From: JAAXTX01 sp037139695
Lineage (GTDB): Bacteria; Patescibacteriota; Minisyncoccia; Moranbacterales; UBA1568
Direction of reading: 5' to 3'
Length of the DNA: 25,988 nt
NCBI GenBank assembly: GCA_037139695.1
Contig: JBAXFX010000011.1
Span: forward strand, 1 to 25,988
Shown here: one piece after another, positions 6,608 to 13,819 of the stretch
Layout of the letters: every line of letters begins with the position of its first letter
Position numbering within the stretch: the first letter of the stretch is position 1
Notes under the pieces: generated by a model
What the model saw: the letters and a program-made list of their open reading frames with translations, nothing else
Database searches by the model: none
What the model was told of the DNA's origin: nothing
Made by a program: the position numbers and the translations under genes

Positions 6608-7900
6608 TTAGTCTTCAAGGATAGGCAGGTTGGCGGGAGCCGTGCCACGCTTGGCCGTGACACGGGTCAGGGCCGGCGCCATGACGGAGAGATCAGGCGG
6701 ATGAAAGATCGTCGCCAGCTCCTCCACGGAGAGCAGGAACTGCTTCGAGGAAGGCGTGCGGTCCCGGGAAACATAGCGCGCATAGATCCGCCGCTGCAAA
6801 AACCGGAGTCGCTCGGTCACGAACAGGAAGTCTGCCTGCGTCTTCGAGGCGCCCTCCGGCTTGAACCCGTTGAGGTTGTTGTCGGAGAATTGCTTGAGTG
6901 CGCCGGTAATCATGGAAACGAACGTCTTCGTGAATCCCTCGCGGAGTCCGAAGTAGACGATACGCATCTTCACCCGATACATCTGCTTGCCAAGGTTGCT
7001 CTCGAGCGCCTTAAGGACTTCCTTCTGACCGGGTGACAGACGGAACTCGAGCGGCTGTTCCTGCTTCTCGTCCTTCTTTGCCTTCTCGAATTCCGGTGTG
7101 GTCAGGAATGCCTTGATAAGGTTCCGCAAGATATCCGAAAGATCGCCCCACAGACCGGACAACACGCCCTTCTTCACTTTCTTTTCCTTGCCAAGAAAAA
7201 GATCGACGGTCTCCATTCCTTTCTTGTACCAGGCATCCTTTTCCGGAACGATGATCCACTGGATCCACATCGTCTGTCCCGGTGGCAGTTTCCCGACGAC
7301 CTCGATGACGCCCGCCAGGGGATCGATCATCTTTCCGGTCACGTCCTCCTCGAAAAATTTGTAGGTCTTGATGGGATACAGGTCCGGCTTCGTCAGTTCG
7401 AAATCCGATCCCCATAACTCATATTTGTCGTTCGGGATCGTCGCCGGCGCATCCTGCACGTAGTCGGGTACCTCAGTGATTTCCATGTCCGGATACTGCG
7501 CGAAAAAGTTCGCCTCGACGAGGTTGCGAAATACCGCCGGCGTCCGCACATAGAAATGTACGGATCCGGATCCGCTCGCGATCTCGAGACTGAAGGGTGG
7601 CATGAACATCCCCTCGACGAACTCCTCGTAGGTATTGTAGTTTTTCGCGATACCCGCCATGCCGGAAAACACCGATTCCATGAGTTTCGGGCTTTTCTCG
7701 ACCTCGCGCGGGGCGATAATCTCGAGGAGGATGTATTTTACCCCCGAGGCGTACCGTCCCTGGGCATGGTCGAGCCAGAGCTCCAGGAACAGGAAGTAGA
7801 GGATGGGCGGGAACACGAAGAACCAGACGTTCTCGAGCAAGGAAAACGAGGTGGCGATATTATGAAACAGACCCTGCAATGAAAGAAGAAAGATATTCAT
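6608..7900 (-). CDS. DUF8128-type membrane protein, partner of the VirD4-like ATPase
   Basis: This 430-residue protein has a hydrophobic segment at about residues 15-42 (VWFFVFPPILYFLFLELW) followed by a large soluble region. The sequence pattern (FRNLVEANFFAQYPDMEI, GQTMWIQWIIVP) and the adjacency to a TraG-like ATPase match the family I know as DUF8128 from Patescibacteria. The family name is from memory and should be checked. The stop lies 3 bases upstream of the ATPase start, so the two are surely co-translated. I infer that this protein anchors the soluble ATPase to the membrane. What is transported is unknown: DNA uptake, DNA export or chromosome handling are all possible. The ribosome site before ATG 7900 is weak. 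Confidence 0.75.
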   Translation of the reverse strand: MNIFLLSLQGLFHNIATSFSLLENVWFFVFPPILYFLFLELWLDHAQGRYASGVKYILLEIIAPREVEKSPKLMESVFSGMAGIAKNYNTYEEFVEGMFMPPFSLEIASGSGSVHFYVRTPAVFRNLVEANFFAQYPDMEITEVPDYVQDAPATIPNDKYELWGSDFELTKPDLYPIKTYKFFEEDVTGKMIDPLAGVIEVVGKLPPGQTMWIQWIIVPEKDAWYKKGMETVDLFLGKEKKVKKGVLSGLWGDLSDILRNLIKAFLTTPEFEKAKKDEKQEQPLEFRLSPGQKEVLKALESNLGKQMYRVKMRIVYFGLREGFTKTFVSMITGALKQFSDNNLNGFKPEGASKTQADFLFVTERLRFLQRRIYARYVSRDRTPSSKQFLLSVEELATIFHPPDLSVMAPALTRVTAKRGTAPANLPILED

Positions 7901-8010
7901 GATCGTCGGGGAGCCGGACCGCGGCGTTGCGCGTCATCCGTTCCTGTTTCGTTTTATCTCCCGGGATACGAGCGTACCCGCAGGAGGACCCCCGGAAAGC
8001 GGAGGCGAAT

Positions 8011-9096
8011 CTACTTCACAGTATACAAGTCTTTCGCGGCCTTGCCAAAAAAGGCGTTGAGATTGATCACGATGGTGGAGCGCTTCACGGTACGGACCCG
8101 GAGCACTTCCGCGATGATATCCTCGCGCGACATCGGCTTGCCACTCGCGCGCAGTATCGAATCGATCACGTCCCGGACGGTCCCCTTCTCGAATCCCCAT
8201 TCGGAAAGCGCGTACAGACCGCGACCGACCAGCACGAAGTTCTTGTCCTTGATGAGCTCATTATGAACCGTCTGCGGATGCGTGGCACGACCGTGCTTTT
8301 GCAGACCGCTCTCATCGATCCGTTTCGCGATATCCTTGAAGTGCATCGGCGATCCGTTCATCCTGAGTACGAGATACGCCTTCTCGCGCGTCCCCCGTGG
8401 GGTGATCTCGCTCGATTCGGCAAGCCCCCACCGTCCGAACGGATTCCGACGGATACGGGAAGAGACCACGAGGTACCCGAAGAAGGTCTTCCGATCGACG
8501 GCGAGTCCCTTCTTCTTCGCCTTCGCGAAGAGCTCGTCTTCGGTCAGCGCGTGCCCGACCGACCGCGCGACATCAAGCGCGATCGCCTGGACCGCGTCCC
8601 AGTCTGCAAACGGGAATCCGGCGACGGCATACGACCGGATGTGATCGTTCGTCTCCCGTTCTTCCTTCACACTCTTCACACATTCGAGAAAAAAAGATAC
8701 CGCACCGGCTTCTGCCTTCGAATCCGCGGCGAGCGCCGAAAACAATTCGTCCACGGACACGATGCCGGACCGCTCCGCGACAGCGGCTTCTATCTTTTCC
8801 GACAGCGCGACGAATATCGGGTCTTCCCGTCGTTGCTTCACGGACGCGAACGCACCCGACAAAATCTGTCGCACCCGCTCCCGGGTGATTCCGTACGCCT
8901 TGCCGATCTCCTCGAGCGTCTTCGGCCTGACGCCGGACAATCCGAACCTCGCCCGGACGATATCGTTCGTCCTCGGAAGAAACGCACCGGAAAACGATTT
9001 CAGCGCATCGGAAAAGAATCCCCCTTCGGCATCTTTCGAAGAGGCTATCGGGAGATTTTTCCTCGTCTTCCGTCCGTCAGATTTCATGGTTGCCAT
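8011..9096 (-). CDS. Sigma-region-4 / HARE-HTH fusion, predicted transcription regulator
   Basis: This 361-residue protein begins with a basic stretch, then a sigma-70 region 4-like helix-turn-helix at about 45-90 (PKTLEEIGKAYGITRERVRQI), the element that in sigma factors reads the -35 box. No sigma region 2 is present, so it is not a complete sigma factor. The middle (95-225) is helical and of unknown function. The last 130 residues contain a HARE-HTH-like winged helix (about 233-297: MHFKDIAKRI, GRATHPQTVHNELI, FVLVGRGLYAL) followed by a second helix-turn-helix-like segment. HARE-HTH also occurs in the RNA polymerase delta subunit. A role in transcription initiation or DNA-linked regulation is inferred. 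The gene has its own promoter (9206-9235) and a leader of about 100 bases. ATG 9096 is chosen; an ATG three codons later is possible. Confidence 0.82.
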   Translation of the reverse strand: MATMKSDGRKTRKNLPIASSKDAEGGFFSDALKSFSGAFLPRTNDIVRARFGLSGVRPKTLEEIGKAYGITRERVRQILSGAFASVKQRREDPIFVALSEKIEAAVAERSGIVSVDELFSALAADSKAEAGAVSFFLECVKSVKEERETNDHIRSYAVAGFPFADWDAVQAIALDVARSVGHALTEDELFAKAKKKGLAVDRKTFFGYLVVSSRIRRNPFGRWGLAESSEITPRGTREKAYLVLRMNGSPMHFKDIAKRIDESGLQKHGRATHPQTVHNELIKDKNFVLVGRGLYALSEWGFEKGTVRDVIDSILRASGKPMSREDIIAEVLRVRTVKRSTIVINLNAFFGKAAKDLYTVK

Positions 9097-9205
9097 AGTC
9101 TATATCGATTAATCCCCGGAAAGACCACTCAGGCACACCCTTTCCCGTAAACCGCGGAAAAGCCGTATCCAAGGGATAGTTCCGACGCTCATTTATGAAT
9201 GAATA

Positions 9206-9235
9206 TACTATCGCATATTACAAAACTTTGTCAAG
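9206..9235 (-). promoter_or_regulatory. Promoter of the sigma-r4/HARE gene
   Basis: On the minus strand a perfect -35 TTGACA (9235-9230) is followed after 18 bases by TAGTAT (9211-9206). The region is AT-rich compared with its surroundings. The leader to ATG 9096 would be about 100 bases. Confidence 0.7.
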
Positions 9236-9327
9236 TATCGCCATCAGTCACTCGTTCACCAGGCATGGATCCAACCCGAAGACCACATCGTTTCATTCGA
9301 AAACTCACTCGCAAAGACAGGTCTCCT

Positions 9328-9408
<81 letters not shown>

Positions 9409-9414
9409 TGGCAC

Positions 9415-9443
9415 TTGCCGACTTTTCACTTTCCTTCTATACT
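9415..9443 (+). promoter_or_regulatory. Promoter of the conserved 280-residue protein
   Basis: TTGCCG (9415-9420) and TATACT (9438-9443) are separated by exactly 17 bases. It faces away from the promoter at 9206-9235, making the 9097-9518 region a divergent control region. Its position argues that translation starts at ATG 9519 and not at the GTG at 9408. Confidence 0.65.
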
Positions 9444-9518
9444 GAAGACAATATAAACAGTAGGGGGCCTTTCGCGACTACGGGTCATCCGGCTCGCGAA
9501 GTGAACCGAAACAAAAAT

Positions 9519-10361
9519 ATGAACACGACGGACCGAAATGACGAATCAACCAACGGAGCGGGAGACAGTGCTGCCAAGGTGCAGGCGCTCCGAGACATGA
9601 TACTCAATGCCGAACGGACCATACAGGGAGCCAAGGCGATGCTCCTGCAACTCGAAGGAAAGAAAAAAACCGGTCGACCACGAAAGACCGAGTACGATGC
9701 GAATGAAGGCACCGTCATCCAAGGGACGTTCGATGGCCAGTTCATGCAGGGCGCGGACGGGAAGCAGTATCCGGTCCCGGCAAACTATGCCTCGAAGTCG
9801 AAGCTCGTCGAAGGCGACATGCTCAAGCTTACCATCACGCCGGACGGATCGTTCATCTATAAACAGATCGGCCCGATCGAACGGCGACACGTGATTGGCA
9901 TCGTCACACAAGACGCGCACGGCAGTTTCATCATCGCCGCCGAGAACCGCGCCTATCGGATCCTCTTCGCATCGGTGACCTACTTCAAGCTCGAACCCGG
10001 CGACGAGGTCGCCATTCTGCTTCCCCGAGACCTACAGGCGACGTTCGCCGCCATCGAACACGTCCTCCAGAAGGGAGCGCTCGTTCCGGAAGAGGCACTC
10101 ACCATCGCCCGGGAAACGATTTCCTCGGGAGAGGCCCGCATGGGAAACTGGAAGCAGGAATTCAAACCAGCCACATCCGCGCCGGAACCGGTCTCCGCAA
10201 CGACCGAAGGGAGCGCCGTCGCTCCAGTAGGCACATCCATGCCGGCCACCGACACGCAGGCACCGGACAATAGCAGCGTCCTCGAGGAGTGGATCCGCGA
10301 TATGGAAGCACTCGAAAAAGAGATCGACGAACAGGAGAAAGTCGGGGCAAAACAGGACTGA
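9519..10361 (+). CDS. Conserved CPR protein of unknown function with GRPRK motif
   Basis: I take ATG 9519 (MNTTDRNDES) as the start, giving 280 residues. The frame is open back to GTG 9408, but the promoter lies within that extension. The protein has a Ser/Asn-rich start, a predicted coiled coil (about 19-47: VQALRDMILNAERTIQGAK), an AT-hook-like GRPRK at 52-56, and a compact domain (about 64-190) containing DGKQYPVPANYASKSKLVEGD and LKLTITPDGSFIYKQIGP. The rest is a low-complexity acidic tail ending in a helix. I recall similar domains in many Patescibacteria, always without a function. The basic motif and the phrases resembling OB or SH3 barrels suggest nucleic-acid or ribosome contact, but this is inference. 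No strong ribosome site is visible. Confidence 0.8.
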   Translation: MNTTDRNDESTNGAGDSAAKVQALRDMILNAERTIQGAKAMLLQLEGKKKTGRPRKTEYDANEGTVIQGTFDGQFMQGADGKQYPVPANYASKSKLVEGDMLKLTITPDGSFIYKQIGPIERRHVIGIVTQDAHGSFIIAAENRAYRILFASVTYFKLEPGDEVAILLPRDLQATFAAIEHVLQKGALVPEEALTIARETISSGEARMGNWKQEFKPATSAPEPVSATTEGSAVAPVGTSMPATDTQAPDNSSVLEEWIRDMEALEKEIDEQEKVGAKQD

Positions 10362-10432
10362 TCGCCTCTCATAATATAGGACACGAACGGTTGCCTACAG
10401 ACAGGAAGCGCGATTTTTAATGGTACAAAGCA

Positions 10433-11125
10433 ATGGATTCAAACACTCCTCTGACCAACTCCGGCCAGGCCACCATAGCCACGAAAAGCGATTATCAAGC
10501 CAGCATCGTCGCCGGACTGCTCATCGGGCTGCTCGCATTGCCGATTCTTTCGACGACACTCTCGGCAAGCCTGTACGGAAAAATATGGCCCATAGTGATT
10601 GTTTTCTTCCTGGTCGCTTCACCGGCTGGGATTTTCATCGCCTCGAAACTGAATAAGACCATCCCCGTTATCTGGCAGGTCGCGAAATTCACCCTCGTCG
10701 GTGGGTTGAATGCACTCGTCGACATCGGCATACTCGCGGCCCTTCAATCATGGTTCCAGTCGACATACGGCATATATCCGCAATCGATCCTGTTGCATAT
10801 CGGATCGGTCGCTATCGCTTTCTATGTCCTTTATAAGACGATATCGTTCCTCGTCGCCAATTTCAACAGCTTCTTCTGGAACAAATATTGGACCTTTTCC
10901 GGACACCAGACCGAAAAAAGTGGCGAGCAGCTCGTCCAATTCCTCATCGTCAGCGTCATCGGCTTCCTGATCAACATATTCTTCACGTCATTCATCTTTT
11001 CCTCGGTCACAACGGTCGGCGGCATGAACCCATCCCAATGGGGCCTCCTCTGCGCGGTGTTCGGCAGTCTCGCCGGTCTCGCCTGGAACTTCGTAGGTTA
11101 CAAGCTTTTCGTCTTCAAGAAATAG
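10433..11125 (+). CDS. GtrA-like multi-pass membrane protein
   Basis: This 230-residue protein starts with a soluble Ser/Thr-rich stretch, then two hydrophobic helices (about 25-46 and 50-70), then a GtrA-type domain of four helices (about 83-230). Family hallmarks are FTLVGGLNALVDIGIL, the N.FFWNKYWTF motif in the loop after helix 2, and the C-terminal AWNFVGYKLFVF. GtrA proteins are thought to move lipid-linked sugars (often undecaprenyl-phosphate-glucose) across the membrane for cell-surface glycosylation. The first two helices are extra relative to the minimal family. The gene lies 71 bases after the preceding gene and is followed by a good terminator. Confidence 0.85.
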   Translation: MDSNTPLTNSGQATIATKSDYQASIVAGLLIGLLALPILSTTLSASLYGKIWPIVIVFFLVASPAGIFIASKLNKTIPVIWQVAKFTLVGGLNALVDIGILAALQSWFQSTYGIYPQSILLHIGSVAIAFYVLYKTISFLVANFNSFFWNKYWTFSGHQTEKSGEQLVQFLIVSVIGFLINIFFTSFIFSSVTTVGGMNPSQWGLLCAVFGSLAGLAWNFVGYKLFVFKK

Positions 11126-11146
11126 CAAACTAAAAGGATTTTTTCA

Positions 11147-11175
11147 AAACGTTCCCTCTGGTCGGGAGCGTTTTT
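11147..11175 (+). terminator. Rho-independent terminator after the GtrA-like gene
   Basis: Arms AACGTTCCC (11148-11156) and GGGAGCGTT (11164-11172) form a 9-bp stem with one G/T pair and a 7-base loop. It is followed by a T-run to 11175. Confidence 0.85.
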
Positions 11176-11286
11176 GATTGATATAATAAGTCAGAGGATA
11201 ATAAACAAACGGATAACATCGAACGGCGTACGGAAAGTCGTTGATTATTTTTGTTCCCGACTCTCGACTATTGAGACTGAATCGCT

Positions 11287-12882
11287 ATGCCCGCTTTCTA
11301 CCGTACCTATCGCCCGTCAAGCTTCGCCGAAATCGTCGGCCAAGAGCACATCGTCCGTACGCTCGAAAACTCGATCAAGGCCGGGAAAATCAGTCATGCG
11401 TACCTTTTCACCGGCCCGCGTGGCACCGGCAAGACGACCCTCGCCCGACTCCTCGCCAAGGCGGCCAACTGCACCGATCGCAAAGGTGCGGAACCGTGCG
11501 GGAAGTGCGTGAACTGTGTCTTGATGGCCGAGGGCCGTTCGCTCGACCTGATCGAGTTCGACGCGGCGACTCACACACAAGTCGACAAGATGCGCGAAAT
11601 CCTCGAGACGGTGCCAACTCCACCCGCCTCCGGCCGATACAAGATCTATATTATCGATGAGGCGCACATGCTTACGACCGGGGCGTGGAACGCGTTCCTG
11701 AAGACGCTCGAGGAACCTCCGGCGCACGCGATCTTCATCCTCGCGACCACCGCGCTTCACAAAGTACCCGAAACAATCGTCTCGCGTTGCCAGCGCTTCG
11801 ACCTCACACGGTTCCCGGTCAAAGACATCGTCGTCAAGCTGTCCCGGATCGCAAAGCAGGAGAAACTGAAGATCGACGAGGACGCGCTCAGGATGATCGC
11901 CCTCGCCGCGGAAGGTGGCATGCGCGATGCGGAATCGCTCCTCTCGCAGGTCGCTTCACTTCAGGAAAGCCCTATCACCGAAGAAAACGCGGCCGTCATC
12001 CTCGGCATGACCAGCCAGGCAAAACTTGCCACTCTCGCGAAGCTCCTCGCGGTAAAAGACCTCGAAGGAGCGCTTACCTCCATCCGGGAGCTCTCCGAGA
12101 AGGGCGAGAATTTCACGGCGTTCATACCGTCGTTTCTCCGCTATCTCCGCATACTCCTTCTTGCCTCGATCGGCCCCAAGACCGCCGAAGCCGATCTTGA
12201 ACCGCTTACGAAAGAGCGACGTGAGGAACTGCTCGGCATCGCCACTTCACTTCCGACCGCGAAGATTGTCGAGATCATCGGCTTCTTCCGTGCCGCGGAA
12301 CTCGACATGCGAAACTCATCCATCCCCGAACTTCCGATCGAGATAGCGATTGTGAAGTCCCTTGCCGACGCGTCCGAGCCGAAGAAACCCGTCCGCGAAC
12401 TCCGGCACGAGGAGGAAGAGGAGGAGGAAATCATCGTCGAACCGATAGCCACCAAAACAAAAAAATCCAGCGAAGCTCCCGAGAGTGAGGAGTTGGAGAC
12501 CGGCACAAAATCAGCCGATACGCCTTCGGAAAAGGAACCAGCGGACGTGCCGGAACCTTCAACCTTCTCCCTCGTCGACGTACAGGACCATTGGCAGGAT
12601 GTCCTCCGCGAGGCGACCCGCGTCAACGCGTCGCTCACACTCGCCCTTTCGAACGCGCGGCCGAAGTCGGTCGAGGGGAACAAAATCACCGTCGCCGTCC
12701 GATTCCCCTTCCACAAGGACCGCCTTGCCGATCATACCAACGCATTGACCCTTGCCCAGGCCTTTGATACCATATTCAAGACGAAGGTGAAGATCGCGAT
12801 TGTCGTCGAAACGAAGGAAGAGCAGGCCGGAAATCCGCTCGTCTCCCAGGCGCTCGCTGCCCTTGGCGGGGAAGTGGTGTAA
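11287..12882 (+). CDS. dnaX: DNA polymerase III subunit gamma/tau
   Basis: This 531-residue clamp-loader ATPase loads the sliding clamp during replication. Walker A is GPRGTGKT (43-50). The zinc module uses Cys62, Cys71, Cys74 and Cys77. The Walker B/DEAH motif is IIDEAHMLT (122-130). Sensor 1 lies in ILATT (151-155) and the SRC motif with the arginine finger is at 166-168. Domain III follows to about residue 370. An acidic linker (HEEEEEEEIIVE, about 379-390) then leads to a C-terminal tau-like region. A run of seven A bases in the linker sits in the correct frame for -1 slippage (see separate entry), which would give a gamma-like protein of about 400 residues. The start ATG lies about 110 bases after the GtrA-gene terminator. 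A TATAAT at 11182-11187 is a possible -10 with no good -35. Confidence 0.96.
   Translation: MPAFYRTYRPSSFAEIVGQEHIVRTLENSIKAGKISHAYLFTGPRGTGKTTLARLLAKAANCTDRKGAEPCGKCVNCVLMAEGRSLDLIEFDAATHTQVDKMREILETVPTPPASGRYKIYIIDEAHMLTTGAWNAFLKTLEEPPAHAIFILATTALHKVPETIVSRCQRFDLTRFPVKDIVVKLSRIAKQEKLKIDEDALRMIALAAEGGMRDAESLLSQVASLQESPITEENAAVILGMTSQAKLATLAKLLAVKDLEGALTSIRELSEKGENFTAFIPSFLRYLRILLLASIGPKTAEADLEPLTKERREELLGIATSLPTAKIVEIIGFFRAAELDMRNSSIPELPIEIAIVKSLADASEPKKPVRELRHEEEEEEEIIVEPIATKTKKSSEAPESEELETGTKSADTPSEKEPADVPEPSTFSLVDVQDHWQDVLREATRVNASLTLALSNARPKSVEGNKITVAVRFPFHKDRLADHTNALTLAQAFDTIFKTKVKIAIVVETKEEQAGNPLVSQALAALGGEVV
12459..12488 (+). promoter_or_regulatory. dnaX: Candidate -1 frameshift site in dnaX
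   Basis: The run A_AAA_AAA at 12459-12465 lies exactly in phase for tandem -1 slippage of codons 392-393. In the -1 frame translation would add seven residues and stop at TGA 12486-12488, giving about 400 residues in place of 531. Eight bases after the run, AGCTCC and GGAGTT can pair (6 bp, 9-base loop), like the stem downstream of the E. coli dnaX site. The best upstream Shine-Dalgarno-like tract (GAGGAGGAAA) is about 28 bases away, further than in E. coli. Transcriptional slippage, as reported for Thermus dnaX, is an alternative. Confidence 0.5.
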
Positions 12883-13052
12883 ACGATAGTCTATAAAGTC
12901 AAAAAGTCCATATAGTCGAAAGTCAAATCGGAGAGTCAGCCTGCTCCCCTTACGAAGGAGGATTATCCGAGGAAGAAGAGGATAGTCCGTCGAGTCTTCG
13001 AGACACGTCGTTCGCGAACGACTGTGTCGAGACTGAGGGGTGGGAGAAATAT
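12883..13052. other. Spacer between dnaX and tRNA-Gln, no gene seen
   Basis: This stretch has no credible coding frame. It contains short direct words (AAGTC/AGTC) near 12890-12930 and an imperfect hairpin at 12993-13034 with the perfect 16-base palindrome GTCGTTCGCGAACGAC (13007-13022) at its centre. No T-tract follows, so I do not call it a terminator. It ends 18 bases before the tRNA and could be a processing or pausing structure. No clear tRNA promoter is visible. Confidence 0.6.
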
Positions 13053-13124
13053 TGGGGAGTCGCCAAGCGGTAAGGCAACAGGTTTTGGTCCTGTCATACG
13101 GGGGTTCGAATCCCTCCTCCCCAA
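13053..13124 (+). tRNA. tRNA-Gln (anticodon TTG)
   Basis: The cloverleaf is complete in 72 bases. The acceptor stem TGGGGAG pairs with CTCCCCA over 7 bp. The anticodon stem CAGG/CCTG encloses the loop TTTTGGT, giving anticodon TTG, which decodes CAA (and CAG by wobble). The T-loop is TTCGAAT. The discriminator base is A, and the sequence continues ACAT without an encoded CCA. The 3' 23 bases (13103-13125) have an exact inverted copy 15 bases downstream. Confidence 0.95.
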
Positions 13125-13163
13125 CATGAGCGTAGCGAAGGTTGGGGAGGAGGGATTCGAACC
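13103..13163 (+). repeat. 23-bp perfect inverted repeat joining the tRNA 3' end to repeat unit 1
   Basis: Bases 13103-13125 (T-arm 3' part and 3' acceptor strand of tRNA-Gln) are exactly complementary to 13141-13163, with a 15-base loop. In a read-through transcript this hairpin would compete with the tRNA fold. No T-tract follows, so it is not a normal terminator. Confidence 0.95.
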
Positions 13164-13303
13164 GGTGGCAGCTAAGCAAGTTATCGTTCAGCAGAACGGT
13201 AACGCCGCGTGCGCCGATAAATGCGAGCGAGCGCAGCATTTGGCGCCACCGTGGACAAGAAGCGAGTGAGCGACGGCGAACGAGTGACGCGAAAATCCCT
13301 CCT
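13141..13303 (+). repeat. Array unit 1 (type A, 163 bp)
   Basis: The outer stem is 13148-13157 with 13294-13303 (10 bp). The second stem is CGGTGGC 13163-13169 with GCCACCG 13245-13251. One hairpin is GTTATCGTTC-AGCA-GAACGGTAAC (13180-13203). Another has arms TAAATGC 13218-13224 and GCATTTG 13236-13242. The arrangement is a closed stem holding two hairpins, plus a GC-rich tail. Confidence 0.85.
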
Positions 13304-13323
13304 ATTCTCAAAGCGTAGCGAAG

Positions 13324-13486
13324 GTTGGGGAGGAGGGATGAGAACCGGTGGCAGCAAAGCAAGATATCGTTCAGCAGAACGATAACGTCGCGTGCGCCGA
13401 CAAATGCGAGCGAGCGCAGCATTTGGCGCCACCGTGGACAAGAAGCGAGTGAGCGACGGCGAACGAGTGACGCGAAAATCCCTCCT
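13324..13486 (+). repeat. Array unit 2 (type A, 163 bp)
   Basis: It aligns without gaps to unit 1, with only about eight substitutions, and all main stems are kept. The inner hairpin is TATCGTTC-AGCA-GAACGATA. The second hairpin arm becomes CAAATGC, a perfect partner of GCATTTG. The T-loop-like start is changed to GATGAGAAC, so this unit has lost the exact tRNA match after 13 bases of the stem. Confidence 0.85.
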
Positions 13487-13506
13487 ATTCTCAAAGCGTA
13501 GCGAAG

Positions 13507-13641
13507 GTTGGGGAGGAGGGATTCGAACGGGCAGGAACGAGACATGAGCGAAGCGAGTAGTCGAGTGTCGATGAATGCGACCGAATAGGAAGCATTCAGC
13601 GCTGCCCCGGACAAGGAGCGGAGCGACGCGAAAATCCCTCC
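13507..13641 (+). repeat. Array unit 3 (type B, 135 bp)
   Basis: It has the same outer arms as type A but a different, shorter interior. GGGCAG 13529-13534 pairs with CTGCCC 13602-13607. TGAATGC 13572-13578 pairs with GCATTCA 13592-13598. These occupy the positions of the type A stems but use different base pairs. Confidence 0.85.
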
Positions 13642-13662
13642 GCATATTCAAACGTAGCGAAG

Positions 13663-13797
13663 GTTGGGGAGGAGGAATTCGAACGGGCAGGAACGAGACA
13701 TGAGCGAAGCGAGTAGTCGAGTGTCGATGAATGCGACCGAATAGGAAGCATTCAGCGCTGCCCTAGACAAGGAGCGGAGCGACGCGAAAATCTCTCT
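13663..13797 (+). repeat. Array unit 4 (type B, 135 bp)
   Basis: It is nearly identical to unit 3. The outer arm has drifted on both sides (GGAGGAATT against AATCTCTCT), so that stem keeps most but not all pairs. The inner stems are unchanged. Confidence 0.85.
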
Positions 13798-13819
13798 CTC
13801 AAAAAGTGAAACGAGCGTT

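Noticed and set aside
5264..7036. 590-codon open frame on the plus strand opposite the ATPase and DUF8128 genes
   Set aside because: It is antisense to two well-supported genes with recognisable motifs. Its Arg/His/Asp-rich composition is that of a reverse-frame shadow in GC-rich coding DNA.
7927..9150. 407-codon open frame on the plus strand opposite the sigma-r4/HARE gene
   Set aside because: It has the same shadow character, and the opposite strand carries a clear HTH protein with a promoter.
13141..13303. Additional tRNA genes on the minus strand inside the array
   Set aside because: Each unit has a T-arm and 3' acceptor-like end on the minus strand but no matching 5' acceptor strand, D-arm or anticodon arm.
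12559..13614. 351-codon open frame on the minus strand across the dnaX end and the repeat array
   Set aside because: It overlaps dnaX on the opposite strand, and its internal peptide repeats are only the translated DNA repeats. It also contains GEEGFEPPYDRT, a typical translation of the reverse strand of a tRNA.
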